Below, one piece after another: positions 42,537 through 52,540 of a DNA stretch of 64,000 bases. Within the stretch, counting starts at the first letter, position 1; each line of letters begins with the position of its first letter. The notes under the pieces are model-generated. The model was not told the DNA's origin, did no database searches, and saw only the letters and a list, made by a program, of their open reading frames with translations. The position numbers were made by a program, and so were the translations under genes. This stretch comes from RGZA01 sp041917755 (lineage in GTDB: Bacteria > Pseudomonadota > Alphaproteobacteria > UBA9219 > RGZA01): positions 62,001 through 126,000 of the forward strand of contig JAYRWY010000016.1 of assembly GCA_041917755.1 (NCBI GenBank), in the 5' to 3' direction.

Positions 42537-45215
42537 TTATGCCGCGCTGAGTTTTTTAACAGCATCCTCGATGGTTGCAATGGCGTGCGACATTTTGCTT
42601 GGATCGTTTCCGCCAGCTTGCGCCATATCGGGACGACCACCGCCACCCTTACCGCCCAGAGCTTCTGCACCAAGTTTTACCAACTCAACGGCATTCACCT
42701 TCGCGGTTAAATCTGTGGTAACGCCAACCAGCAATGAAACTTTTCCTTCACTGGAGGAGCATAGCACAATCACACCTTTTTCTTTCTGGTTTTGCTTCAT
42801 GGCATCGGCAATTGGCTTCAATTCCTTTGCTTCAACATCATTCATGATGCGGGAGATGAATGTAACGTTACCGATTTTCTTGCCGGCTTCCTGTTGGCTA
42901 CCACCCGCGCCGCCTGTTGCACTGTCAATCAAGGCTTTACGTTTGATGCTTGCCAATTCCTGTTCAAGTTTTTTGTGTTCATCAACCAGTGCTGCAATCC
43001 GGTTTGCAACTTCGGATGGATTTACACGTAAACTTTCAGCTGATTGCTGCACGAGCTTCTCTTGCTCATTGAAATAAGCCAGCGCGCCAATGCCCGTAAC
43101 AGCTTCCACGCGGCGGATACCCGCAGCAACCGCGCTTTCGCTGACGATTTTAAATAGGCCGATATCACCTGTGCGCTTTACGTGCGTACCGCCACACAGT
43201 TCCATAGAAAATGGCTTGACGTGCCCCTCTTCTACTCCGCCCATGCTAAGCACGCGCACTTCATCATCATATTTTTCACCAAACAGTGCCATGGCGCCTT
43301 CCTTCATTGCCTCATCCGGCGTGAGGATGCGGGTAATGACTTCTTCGTTTGCGCGAATGCGCTCATTGACCATATCTTCCACAGCCTTGCGTTGCTCGGC
43401 AGTCATGGAGACTGAATGGCTGAAGTCGAAACGCAAACGGTCTGGGGTTACCTGTGAACCTTTTTGGCTGACATGCTCACCCAGCACGCGGCGCAACGCC
43501 TCATGCATCAAGTGGGTGGCCGAATGGTTGGCGCGGATTGCACTGCGGCGTGCGTGATTAACAATCAGGTTCAGACCATCGCCGATTTTGACGCTGCCTT
43601 TTTCAACAACACCATGATGAACAATCACATCGCCTGCTTCTTTTTTAGTGTCATCAATGCGGATGACCAAACTATCGCTAAAGGTCATGTGACCGGTATC
43701 ACCCACCTGCCCGCCAGATTCCCCATAGAACGGGGTTTGGTTGATGATGACCGCAACTTTTTGTCCTTGTGAGGCGCTGGATACCTTTTTGCCATCAACC
43801 ACCAAGGCCTGTACCTGACCTTCGGCTTTTTCGGTGGAGTAGCCAAGAAATTCAGATGCGCCGATTTCTTCGCGCAGTTCAAACCAGATGCGCGATGTGG
43901 CTGCATCACCTGAACCCGTCCAGTTTTTGCGGGCTTCCGCCTTTTGACGCGCCATGGCGGCATCAAACCCTGCGGTATCAACCGTCAGGCCCTTACCACG
44001 CAACACGTCTTGCGTTAAATCGAGCGGGAAGCCGAAGGTATCGTACAGCTTGAATGCAACATCACCCGCAAGTGGTTTGCCGGAAAGCTTGGATGTTTCT
44101 TCATCAAGCAATTTCAAGCCGCGATCCAGCGTTTGTTTGAAACGGGTTTCTTCCAGCTTCAACGTTTCAGAAATAAGTGGCTGCGCGCGAATAAGCTCGG
44201 GGTAAGCGGCGCCCATCAATTTCACCAGCTCTGGCAGCAAGCGGTACATCAATGGTTCCTTTGCCCCCAGAATATGTGCATGGCGCATCGCGCGGCGCAT
44301 AATACGACGCAGCACATAACCACGACCTTCATTCCCCGGCATCACCCCATCAGCAATCAGGAATGAGGATGCACGCAAATGGTCAGCAATCACACGGTGG
44401 GAGGCAAGAGATGCGCCTTCGGGTTTCACCTTGGTCAAATCAGCCGACAGATTGATGAGTGCCATAAACAAGTCGGTTTCATAATTTGAATGAACGCCTT
44501 GCAATACAGCAGCTAAACGCTCCAGCCCCATGCCGGTATCAATGGATGGTTTAGGCAGTGGAATGCGTTTTCCTGGCTCCAATTGTTCATATTGCATGAA
44601 CACCAAATTCCAGATTTCGATGAAACGATCGCCATCGGCATCGACGCTGCCCGGAGGACCGCCAGCAACGCTTGGGCCGTGGTCATAAAAAATTTCCGAG
44701 CATGGACCGCAAGGGCCTGTATCACCCATTTGCCAGAAATTGTCCGAGGTTGCGATGCGGATAATTTTATCATCCGATAGACCTGCAATTTTTTTCCAAT
44801 AGCCAGCCGCCTGATCATCATCCGCATACACGGTGACGCAGAGTTTTTCTTTTGGCAGGCCATATTCTTTAGTAATTAAATTCCAGGCGAGTTCAATCGC
44901 GGTATCTTTGAAATAATCGCCAAATGAAAAATTGCCGAGCATTTCAAAAAATGTGTGATGGCGTGCAGTATAACCCACATTTTCCAAATCGTTGTGCTTA
45001 CCTCCCGCGCGAACGGATTTCTGCGCCGTGGTGGCACGGGTATACGGGCGGGTTTCCGCGCCAGTGAAAATGTTTTTGAATTGCACCATGCCCGAATTGG
45101 TGAACATCAAGGTCGGGTCATTACGCGGCACCAGCGGGCTCGACTCCACCACCGTGTGGCCTGCATTTTTGAAGCTTTCAAGGAAGGTCGTGCGGATATC
45201 CGTTAAGGTTTTCAT
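42537..45215 (-). CDS. alaS: Alanyl-tRNA synthetase
   Basis: Class II synthetase of 892 residues. HHTFFEMLGNFSFGDYFK (motif 2 region) and GMGLERLAAVLQG (motif 3) belong to the catalytic domain. The editing domain keeps the zinc set in NHSATHLMHEALR and MELCGGTHV. The C-terminal GKGGGGRPDMAQAGG is typical. MKTLTDIRTTFLESF is the normal start, so I use the ATG at 45215; the frame is open 33 bases further upstream from a TTG. Confidence 0.97.
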   Translation of the reverse strand: MKTLTDIRTTFLESFKNAGHTVVESSPLVPRNDPTLMFTNSGMVQFKNIFTGAETRPYTRATTAQKSVRAGGKHNDLENVGYTARHHTFFEMLGNFSFGDYFKDTAIELAWNLITKEYGLPKEKLCVTVYADDDQAAGYWKKIAGLSDDKIIRIATSDNFWQMGDTGPCGPCSEIFYDHGPSVAGGPPGSVDADGDRFIEIWNLVFMQYEQLEPGKRIPLPKPSIDTGMGLERLAAVLQGVHSNYETDLFMALINLSADLTKVKPEGASLASHRVIADHLRASSFLIADGVMPGNEGRGYVLRRIMRRAMRHAHILGAKEPLMYRLLPELVKLMGAAYPELIRAQPLISETLKLEETRFKQTLDRGLKLLDEETSKLSGKPLAGDVAFKLYDTFGFPLDLTQDVLRGKGLTVDTAGFDAAMARQKAEARKNWTGSGDAATSRIWFELREEIGASEFLGYSTEKAEGQVQALVVDGKKVSSASQGQKVAVIINQTPFYGESGGQVGDTGHMTFSDSLVIRIDDTKKEAGDVIVHHGVVEKGSVKIGDGLNLIVNHARRSAIRANHSATHLMHEALRRVLGEHVSQKGSQVTPDRLRFDFSHSVSMTAEQRKAVEDMVNERIRANEEVITRILTPDEAMKEGAMALFGEKYDDEVRVLSMGGVEEGHVKPFSMELCGGTHVKRTGDIGLFKIVSESAVAAGIRRVEAVTGIGALAYFNEQEKLVQQSAESLRVNPSEVANRIAALVDEHKKLEQELASIKRKALIDSATGGAGGSQQEAGKKIGNVTFISRIMNDVEAKELKPIADAMKQNQKEKGVIVLCSSSEGKVSLLVGVTTDLTAKVNAVELVKLGAEALGGKGGGGRPDMAQAGGNDPSKMSHAIATIEDAVKKLSAA

Positions 45216-45364
45216 GAAACAAGGCCTAAAGCTGTTATGATCTGACAAGTTGGATGACCATATTATTGTGTAAATTCTATTGTGCTATAGGTATTTAGTG
45301 GCTGAGGCACTGTGGCTTGATTATAGGGTTTTGCCACGATTCATTCTTAATTCGTTACATTTTG

Positions 45365-45380
45365 TTAACCATAGCGTTAA
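45365..45380. promoter_or_regulatory. CtrA-like box upstream of the first DotA-type gene
   Basis: TTAACCATAGCGTTAA, 64 bases before the ATG. TTAACCAT is the half site described for the cell-cycle regulator CtrA in Caulobacter, and a second TTAA follows after 8 bases (the full consensus has 7). Function is inferred from sequence only. Confidence 0.4.
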
Positions 45381-45443
45381 CTATTCTCATTATAATGTGA
45401 GTATAGCGGAATACTTTCAAAACTTGCGTGGTACTATAACCCT

Positions 45444-48356
45444 ATGAAAAGTCTCTTTTACTTCTTCATGCTCATACGCCGCAAGGCTTCGCTCGCATCG
45501 GCTCGCGGGCCAGCAGTCGCAGGCCTTAAAATTCTGCCCCTTCTTTTCGTAGCGATGCTTTCGCTTGCCCCAACAAACGCGCAAGCAGCCGGACCAACCA
45601 ATGGGATGTTCGATTGTTTAGGAAACCTGGATTGGGGCTGCCGCGTAATTGGCTTTCTATTTCAGGTCACCGATAATGATCTGACCTATTACAAGGAAGG
45701 CTTCACCACCGCACCTGAATCTCCGACGCCAGCCATTAGAGCACTGCGCAGTTTAATGGAATTTTTTAGTAATGCATTACTGATAATTGCGTCCATCAAA
45801 TTACTTTATGAACTCATTCAAATGACCGCTGAAAGCGCAAAGACCGGACAGGTCGGCGGCAAAGACACAAATACATTATGGTCACCTATACGTTTAGTAT
45901 TTGCTATAGGCCTACTTGTACCTATTGCAAACGAAGGTGGTTTGAATTCAGGGCAATTGATTGTGCTGCAGATTTCCAAATGGGGCTCGGGCCTGGCCAG
46001 CCAAGGATGGAAATTATTTGCATCAAAACTTGGAGACAGCGAGTCATTATCCACTCCGCCAGCACCGCGCGTACAGGATTTAGCCAACACCACTGTAAAA
46101 ATTTATGCCTGCAAGGGCTTTATCAATTATTATGCTACACAGCTTGCATTACCAAACGATATTGTAAGTGCATCTCCTGTTCCCGACGGAGTATCAGCGC
46201 GGTATATATTTGGAAACAGGGTTAACCGCGACATCTGCGGCATGATCCGCCACAAAGTACCCAATACGCAAACAGGCACAGGCAACCCACAAGACGCACA
46301 ATTAGCGCGACTATATGCGCAAGAAAACAGTGATGATTTCATCAACGCAGAAGGCCAAATTGCGACACAAGTAAGCAATTTGATACAGCCATTTTTGCCA
46401 TCTGGCCGCACGCTACCTAAACCGCGCACCGAGTATCTAGACGGCATCATCAATAATTTCCAAGCAGTAGTAACTGCACGCGTTGAATCATCAACGGCCC
46501 GGGCAAGACAAGCGATGGAAACTCTCACACGAGAAATTCAAGATGCCGCTGATAATCAAGGATGGACATCAGCTGGAAGTTATTTTTTAAGAATAACCAG
46601 AGCCGAAGGCCAGATGATTAATGGCGCACAAAATATTCCAGAAGCGATTGGCCCCAATATTGAAGTATTCAGAGAACGCTACGCATCGGCTTACGCCAAT
46701 TACCAAGAATTTTTAAACCATCTGAATAACGGGGCGCGTCCACAAGATGCTGGCGGCGGATTAACGCCTGCTGCAAGAGCAGCCATTACCGCGACGGAAG
46801 AAAGTCAAAGCTTTATTGATTTTATGAAATCATTTTTGGTCAATCTTACCACTGATCCTGCCGAACCATTATTCCGATTTATTGACAGAGCAGCGATTAC
46901 GATTGGTTTGTGGGATGCAGACCCAAGAAAAGCCTTTGGTGATTTAGGATCATCCACCAATCCATTTGGTGAAATTGCCGAGCTAGGCCACAAAAAAGTA
47001 CGCCTAGGATTGAACTATATTAGCTGGGCAATTCTTGCGACAGCTGGCGGTGCGTTACTTGGCATCTTTTCATTCAATGCCACGGGCGCATTGGTGAGTG
47101 CAATCTCGGGCATATTGATGTTGATTGCTACCCTATTCCTGATGGCTGGCGTATTGCTTGCTTACATCGTGCCGATGTTGCCGTTCACGCGGTTTTTCTT
47201 CTCTATCCTGACATGGCTAGGCAGCTTGATTGAAGCGATGATACTGGTACCATTTATGGCATTAGCGTTTTTAACGCCAAAAGGCGAAGGGTTTTCAGGG
47301 CCTAATACGCGGAATGCTTTCTTTCTAATATTCCAATTATTCCTGCGCCCCATTCTGTGCATCATTGGTCTAATTTGCGCGATGCTGATGTTTTATGTCG
47401 CGGCTAAATTCCTGAATGCGTCCTTCTATGCTGCAACCAGCGGTGTATACGGGATTGAGTCAGGCAGTGCGATGCGTTTCATGCAAAAACTGGTCTACAG
47501 TTTCATGTATGTGGCACTTATTTATTCTGCCGCCAATATCTCCTTCAAAATGATCGAGCATATTCCAAAACACGCCATGAAATGGATGGGTGGTAGCGCA
47601 AGCGAAGAAAGCTATGATGACCATGGCAGCTTCTTGAGTACCGCAGGCGCAGTAGGTGGTGCACAATTAATCAGTCAATTCCAATCACTACCGCAAACCC
47701 TTATGTCTCCACTAAGTAAAGCTGGTGATGGTTTAAAATCATGGAAAGATTCCAGACAGGCTAAAAAAGATAAAAAAGAAGCTGAAGGCCTTGCTACAGA
47801 TAGGCAAAACCAACTTGTCGCGGCAATTAACGGTCGCAATTCGGGTGGCGATGATGGAACGCCCGGTGGCACGCCGAGCGGCACACCACCACGTACACCG
47901 CCAGGTGGCAATAGAGGCGGCGCTGCAATTGACCCATCACAGGACGATCCATCAACAAGGCTAGCAAATGCACCAGCCCCAATGCCGGTTGCAACTGGTG
48001 GTCAGGATGATTCCGCAGTAGATGGCGGGGACACTTCTTCACAAGTTGCAGATGGTACGAATGGCGGTCCATCTGGATCTACCACTGCGGTGGCTGGTGA
48101 CCCGCCAGGCCCATCTGTTACGCGCGCAGCAAGTGGAACCCAACCAAGACAGCAAATTGCATCTGGTCAGCCAAGCCAACCGCGTTTAGCGACCGGATCA
48201 GTGGACATAGCGATGAGCAGAATTAGAGCGGATGGCGGATTGCCAAGTGAAAAGGAAAACGCTGTTAGATCCATTGTGATGGCGCGCATTCAACAAAATC
48301 CGAACGACATCGATGGCGCAGTATTGGCTGGCCTTGCTGCACGTGATAGCGCGTAA
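45444..48356 (+). CDS. DotA/TraY-family membrane protein (paralogue 1)
   Basis: A 970-residue inner-membrane protein of the type IVB secretion/conjugation family. A signal peptide (about 28-48, ending AQA) is followed by hydrophobic segments near 107-124 and 150-162. A large periplasmic region spans about 170-520, then come several helices (about 527-615, 625-665 and 676-700). The family pieces SNALLIIASIKLLYELI, SPIRLVFAIGLLVPI and PMLPFTRFFFSILTWLGSLIEA are clear. A Gly/Pro/Thr/Asp-rich linker (about 790-920) leads to a conserved tail, NPNDIDGAVLAGLAAR. DotA is a polytopic part of the Dot/Icm machine and TraY its plasmid counterpart. No clear ribosome binding site is seen. Confidence 0.85.
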   Translation: MKSLFYFFMLIRRKASLASARGPAVAGLKILPLLFVAMLSLAPTNAQAAGPTNGMFDCLGNLDWGCRVIGFLFQVTDNDLTYYKEGFTTAPESPTPAIRALRSLMEFFSNALLIIASIKLLYELIQMTAESAKTGQVGGKDTNTLWSPIRLVFAIGLLVPIANEGGLNSGQLIVLQISKWGSGLASQGWKLFASKLGDSESLSTPPAPRVQDLANTTVKIYACKGFINYYATQLALPNDIVSASPVPDGVSARYIFGNRVNRDICGMIRHKVPNTQTGTGNPQDAQLARLYAQENSDDFINAEGQIATQVSNLIQPFLPSGRTLPKPRTEYLDGIINNFQAVVTARVESSTARARQAMETLTREIQDAADNQGWTSAGSYFLRITRAEGQMINGAQNIPEAIGPNIEVFRERYASAYANYQEFLNHLNNGARPQDAGGGLTPAARAAITATEESQSFIDFMKSFLVNLTTDPAEPLFRFIDRAAITIGLWDADPRKAFGDLGSSTNPFGEIAELGHKKVRLGLNYISWAILATAGGALLGIFSFNATGALVSAISGILMLIATLFLMAGVLLAYIVPMLPFTRFFFSILTWLGSLIEAMILVPFMALAFLTPKGEGFSGPNTRNAFFLIFQLFLRPILCIIGLICAMLMFYVAAKFLNASFYAATSGVYGIESGSAMRFMQKLVYSFMYVALIYSAANISFKMIEHIPKHAMKWMGGSASEESYDDHGSFLSTAGAVGGAQLISQFQSLPQTLMSPLSKAGDGLKSWKDSRQAKKDKKEAEGLATDRQNQLVAAINGRNSGGDDGTPGGTPSGTPPRTPPGGNRGGAAIDPSQDDPSTRLANAPAPMPVATGGQDDSAVDGGDTSSQVADGTNGGPSGSTTAVAGDPPGPSVTRAASGTQPRQQIASGQPSQPRLATGSVDIAMSRIRADGGLPSEKENAVRSIVMARIQQNPNDIDGAVLAGLAARDSA

Positions 48357-48472
48357 AGGCAACATTTTCGTTTGCTAGGAAAGCGATGATCATAATTTAC
48401 GATAGGTTATTAAACCAAATAAACCATCGTAGACAAAAAAAGCTATGATAATCAGTGCATTATTTACATGTT

Positions 48473-48498
48473 AAGCTAAAGTTTTATTAAGCTTTTTT
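48473..48498 (+). terminator. Weak terminator after the first DotA-type gene
   Basis: AAGCT and AGCTT pair around a 12-base A/T-rich loop and run into a T tract. The stem is short, so confidence is low. Confidence 0.3.
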
Positions 48499-48560
48499 AG
48501 CTATATTGTACATATATTTATATGATGATTTTTTACTAAACATACCCGAAAGGCGTAGTT

Positions 48561-49679
48561 ATGCCCGATGAGAGTCCATCAGTATTTAGACGCGTAGATA
48601 ATTTTATGCGTGGTGCAGCCAATATGCTGACCTTCGGTTACGCAGACAGGATAGCCGCACGCATGGACAGTGCTGTATTGGGTGGCACTGTAGAAGAGCG
48701 TAACAGAGAACAAGAGCAACTGACAGCAGCAGCCAGTCAAGACCCAGCCTACACGGCGGGGTCAGTAACAGGTGCGGTTGTTGGCGTTGGAAAAGTTGTG
48801 CAAGCAGCGCGTTGGGCGCGCGGCCTGGTTGGTTTAGGAAGACCTGCTGCAACTGTAGCACCGGCAGCCACAGCAGAACGTTCTCTGCTTGGGCGCATGT
48901 GGGATAGCACAGCATCTGCCAGAAGACGACTTGGTTGGATGGCAGGCACAGCAACTGCTGCGACAGTTGGTGTGGGTATTGTTGCATATAATTCAGATTC
49001 TCCAACACCACCGGAAAACAGAGCCTACATTGAGGGCGTAAATACAAGACGGGCTGCGGATCCAGGCGTTCAACGCGACGCTGTAGTAACCGATGCACAG
49101 CGACAGCTTGCTCAACGCAATGCACCAGTGGTAGCAGCTATCAGAGAAGAGGCGCAACGAGCAGGCCGAACGCTTACTGAACCCGAAATTGCCGCAGAGG
49201 TACAACGCAGAACAGAAGCACAACCCGCGCGACCAGCTACGCAAGCCACGTTAATTTGGCGCGATGAATCTTGCGTTGTGAATGGCCTTGCACCACTGAC
49301 TACACCGGCCAGCAGCAACAGATTTCAACAACTGGAAGTTGCCTGCACGGGCCTTAATTTAGCCAGAGATGCTGGCACGGCTGACAGGACTACGGTTGAA
49401 GTACAGCGCTATCGACGCAATGCGGCCGGACAGATTGTATTTGGACCAAGAACAGCCACTGGACAAAGCCTACCTGTTGTACAAGAACGACAAGTTGTTA
49501 GCGCAACAGTAACGCGCGGCCCTAATGGCGAAGCGATTGCCATTCCCGCAGATCCTGCTTTTGCAAATGCCGATAATATTGCTGTTAGAGTGGTAAATCC
49601 AAGCAACCCAACAAGAACTGTACAAACGGATATCAATATTGGTCAGAACCCGGAAGTTTTGAGGCGCTTTACGCCTTAA
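48561..49679 (+). CDS. Unknown protein with phage virion-like N-terminal domain
   Basis: A 372-residue protein between the two DotA-type genes. The first 75 residues (FMRGAANMLTFGYADRI, then an acidic helix, then DPAYTAGSVTGAVVGVG) follow the pattern GxxNxxTxGxxDxI ... P-x-Y-xxG-xxxGA seen in phage internal virion and injected proteins. Two Gly/Ala-rich hydrophobic stretches lie near 72-100 and 130-150, and the middle (150-230) is an Arg/Gln/Ala helical region. The C-terminal 140 residues look like a beta domain with two Cys. There is no signal peptide. AAGG eight bases before ATG supports the start. A substrate of the secretion system is one possibility. Confidence 0.6.
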   Translation: MPDESPSVFRRVDNFMRGAANMLTFGYADRIAARMDSAVLGGTVEERNREQEQLTAAASQDPAYTAGSVTGAVVGVGKVVQAARWARGLVGLGRPAATVAPAATAERSLLGRMWDSTASARRRLGWMAGTATAATVGVGIVAYNSDSPTPPENRAYIEGVNTRRAADPGVQRDAVVTDAQRQLAQRNAPVVAAIREEAQRAGRTLTEPEIAAEVQRRTEAQPARPATQATLIWRDESCVVNGLAPLTTPASSNRFQQLEVACTGLNLARDAGTADRTTVEVQRYRRNAAGQIVFGPRTATGQSLPVVQERQVVSATVTRGPNGEAIAIPADPAFANADNIAVRVVNPSNPTRTVQTDINIGQNPEVLRRFTP

Positions 49680-49713
49680 TGCTCCCTAGTTTTGGTATTA
49701 AAGTTAGCTTGCA

Positions 49714-49741
49714 AAAACGGCCCGTTTGGGCCGTTTTCTTT
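49714..49741 (+). terminator. Intrinsic terminator after the virion-like gene
   Basis: AAAACGGCCC and GGGCCGTTTT form a perfect 10-pair stem with a GTTT loop, followed by CTTT. It separates this gene from the second DotA-type gene, which therefore needs its own promoter. Confidence 0.85.
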
Positions 49742-49749
49742 ACGTATCG

Positions 49750-49763
49750 TTAACCGTAACGGT
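49750..49763. promoter_or_regulatory. TTAACC box with palindrome upstream of the second DotA-type gene
   Basis: TTAACCGTAACGGT contains TTAACCGT, one base different from the box before the first DotA-type gene, and the palindrome ACCGT-A-ACGGT. It lies 132 bases before the start. A shared regulator is inferred, not shown. Confidence 0.3.
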
Positions 49764-49894
49764 CAGAATTAAAATCTCGTCAACTATTGTCCGCTACTCT
49801 TGGCCTCAAGGAAAACACGCATTTAGGGCTTGAGTCTGAAGTTGAGGAACCGCGCCTAAGGTGCTGAAGTTATTCCCAAAAGTTTTGAAAAAAG

Positions 49895-52483
49895 ATGATG
49901 CAACGGGACGGTAAAAAACTATCCACCATGCTTGCTGATTTCGGCAAGTTTTTGTGCGCATGTATAGCGCAGCCTTTTGCACGCTCCCTCACATCACCTT
50001 CAAAATATCTGGCGGCGTTCCTTTTATTATTTGCCGTGCTGTCCATTGCACCATCGCCGGCTGAAGCGCAAATTTTTGACGCCGATAACGGGTCTGGTAG
50101 TGGCTGGGTACAGATGTTCCGCGGAAATGGTTCTGGCCCGATTGCTGACCCTGGGTCATCGTTGCAATATGCAGCCGCACTGCGTAGTGCGCTGGGTATT
50201 TATAGTAATGCGCTTTTGATTGTTGCCAGCGTTATTCTTTTATATCACTTGTTGGTGATGACGGGTGAAACTGCGCACCAAGGTGTGGTGGGCGGTAAAC
50301 GTACCAACCAAGTATGGGCGCCCATTCGATTGGTCATTGCCATCGGGTTATTGGTTCCCCTCGCCTCCGGTCTGAATTCCGCACAATACATCACCCTGCA
50401 GATTATCGAGTGGGGATCGAATATGGCCAGCCGCGTATGGTGGGCTTTTCTTGATCAAGCAGGAAGCGGCGCGGGTACAAGCCCGACCCCGCATATGCCC
50501 GATGTAGGCGCCATTGCACGTGAAGCCGCGAAAATCGGCGCATGCATGCATTTAATCAACAACAACCTGCAAAAATCCGGCAGCTCTGCTGCGGCAAAGG
50601 AAATGATTACCCGTCGCGGATATGGCCCTGCCATTCTGTACGGGAATGAAAAATACGAAGCACTTTGTGGAAGTGTGATTATCTTTGCGATGGGGCCGGG
50701 TGCCGCAGCGGGCGTCGCGGGTATCGAGCAAATCATTGCCCAGATGGAGCAGTACGCGCCCTATTTCGTGCAAGGTAATTCACAGTTTAATCAAGACCCC
50801 GGACCTGCGCCCGCAATGGGATTGGCGCTTGCGCTTGGTACATTGGAGTCTGTCAGCGGCGGTTGGAATGATGGCGCAGGATCTGCAGGTGCAGGTTGGG
50901 TTGAAGCGGGTTCATACTTCCTGCAACTAGCGGCCGGCGGTAGTAACCGCGTATCGGGTACAGATACCTTACCGATTATTACTGGCCCCAAATCCGAACT
51001 TATACGTCCTGAAAACGTTCAACAGGCATTCTTTAAAATGGCCGAATGGATTGTTGGAAAATATGTGTCGCACATATCGGGTGGTGGCGCTGTATCCAAC
51101 ATGATTGGTAATACCGTTGCCGGCCGTAAATTTGTCGACTTGCTATTATTATTTATGGATCAGCTAGGTGTCGTTTCTGGCTTATGGTCACCTGGAAGTG
51201 TCGCCTTCTATATTGATCTGGGGAATAGTCCGCTCGCAGAGCTGGTGGATTTGGGTCACCGGATGATCCGAACGTCGCTGGATTGCGTGGGCGCCGCCGT
51301 TGACCTTGGCGTGAATGAACCGCAACACGCCATGTATTCATCGCAGGTTGCGAGCAAGGAAAGCAAAGCGTTTGGTCCAAAAGCCGGATTATTCTGGGCA
51401 CAGATGGCTATTCCGGTACTATCCGCCTTTGCAAGTACATTGATGACGATGGGTGTGCTTATCGGGATATTCACACCGATGTTACCGTTCATGAAGTTTG
51501 TATTGTCGGTGATGACGTGGCTGGCATTGGTTGTGGAATCCCTTGTCTGCGCGCCACTTTTGGCACTCGCTTACCTGACACCTTATGGCGAAGGTTTTGC
51601 CGGACAGAAAGTCGAGCCGAGCTATCACATCATCATCCATACCTTCTTAAGGCCGGTGATGACGATCTTTGGTCTGATTGCATCCATCTTGCTGTTTAAT
51701 ATCGCGGCGCATTTAGTCACCACATTCTATCAAGCGATTACATCAAGTGCGGGTGCGTTTAAAGGTGGTATGTATGTCGTTGCCAAGATTGCATTTGGTA
51801 ATATGTATGTGTCGATGCTGTACACCTGCTTGAACATGGCACTGAAGGTAATGGATACGTTCGCCAAGCACGCAACGCGCTGGATTGGTGGTAACAGCCA
51901 TGAAGAAAATATGGGCGATGCCGCACAAACCATTCAGATGGCAGAAAAAGGTACAGCCATGTTGGGTCAACTTGCTGGTTCACTTGGCGGTGCCGCTTTG
52001 AGTGCTGGTAACACCATGGCGCATGGTAATGCACACGGTTCTGCAGGTGGCGGTGGCCGCAGTGGACAAGCCGGCGCCAATGCACGCCAAATGACCGCAC
52101 CTCAAGGACCAGCACGTTCGCCTGCTGCAGCTGCACCAGCTCCAGCACCTGCTCCGGCACCAGCGCCTGCGCCTGCTCCGGAACCGGCGGCTCCAGCTCT
52201 ACCTGCGCCTTCACCTGATCCAGCGGCACCTATTGCAGCTCCGAACGTTGAACAAGGCGTGCAAGCTGCTGCTGCACAGCATGCACCGCCCGCATCTGCT
52301 GGCCCGCAAGCTGCACAACAATTCAGTCAAGCACTTAGTGGTATTAATGCGCTAGGAACCATTTCAAACCCTGCGCAAGCAGCGGCGGCTGCTAATGCTG
52401 TGACCTCACATCTAACTGCCCATCCAAATGACGTGCGTGGAGCTATTCAGGCCGGTCACCAAGCACGCTTGAATATCCCATAA
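49895..52483 (+). CDS. DotA/TraY-family membrane protein (paralogue 2)
   Basis: An 862-residue paralogue of the protein at 45444. A signal peptide (about 38-58, ending AEA) is followed by SNALLIVASVILLYHLLVM and APIRLVIAIGLLVPLASGLNSAQYITLQI, which line up with paralogue 1. A periplasmic region follows, then helices near 500-560, 575-610 and 620-650. The linker (about 740-805) is an alternating Ala-Pro repeat. The tail HPNDVRGAIQAGHQAR matches the paralogue 1 tail although the linkers differ. Two different DotA-type proteins in one cassette are unusual; a heteromeric channel or two specialised machines are possible. Confidence 0.85.
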   Translation: MMQRDGKKLSTMLADFGKFLCACIAQPFARSLTSPSKYLAAFLLLFAVLSIAPSPAEAQIFDADNGSGSGWVQMFRGNGSGPIADPGSSLQYAAALRSALGIYSNALLIVASVILLYHLLVMTGETAHQGVVGGKRTNQVWAPIRLVIAIGLLVPLASGLNSAQYITLQIIEWGSNMASRVWWAFLDQAGSGAGTSPTPHMPDVGAIAREAAKIGACMHLINNNLQKSGSSAAAKEMITRRGYGPAILYGNEKYEALCGSVIIFAMGPGAAAGVAGIEQIIAQMEQYAPYFVQGNSQFNQDPGPAPAMGLALALGTLESVSGGWNDGAGSAGAGWVEAGSYFLQLAAGGSNRVSGTDTLPIITGPKSELIRPENVQQAFFKMAEWIVGKYVSHISGGGAVSNMIGNTVAGRKFVDLLLLFMDQLGVVSGLWSPGSVAFYIDLGNSPLAELVDLGHRMIRTSLDCVGAAVDLGVNEPQHAMYSSQVASKESKAFGPKAGLFWAQMAIPVLSAFASTLMTMGVLIGIFTPMLPFMKFVLSVMTWLALVVESLVCAPLLALAYLTPYGEGFAGQKVEPSYHIIIHTFLRPVMTIFGLIASILLFNIAAHLVTTFYQAITSSAGAFKGGMYVVAKIAFGNMYVSMLYTCLNMALKVMDTFAKHATRWIGGNSHEENMGDAAQTIQMAEKGTAMLGQLAGSLGGAALSAGNTMAHGNAHGSAGGGGRSGQAGANARQMTAPQGPARSPAAAAPAPAPAPAPAPAPAPEPAAPALPAPSPDPAAPIAAPNVEQGVQAAAAQHAPPASAGPQAAQQFSQALSGINALGTISNPAQAAAAANAVTSHLTAHPNDVRGAIQAGHQARLNIP

Positions 52484-52540
52484 CCTTGCCTTTTAAATTC
52501 TAAGCTTTACCGACAACCCCAAAAACGATAAGATAGCATC

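Noticed and set aside
48386..48448. A 20-codon open frame after the first DotA-type gene with AGGA before ATG
   Set aside because: Composition is that of AT-rich intergenic DNA, the peptide is charged and has no recognisable feature, and no terminator or promoter is specific to it.
52130..52215. Tandem repeat or repeat array in the second DotA-type gene
   Set aside because: It encodes an Ala-Pro linker; the DNA repetition follows from the low-complexity protein sequence.
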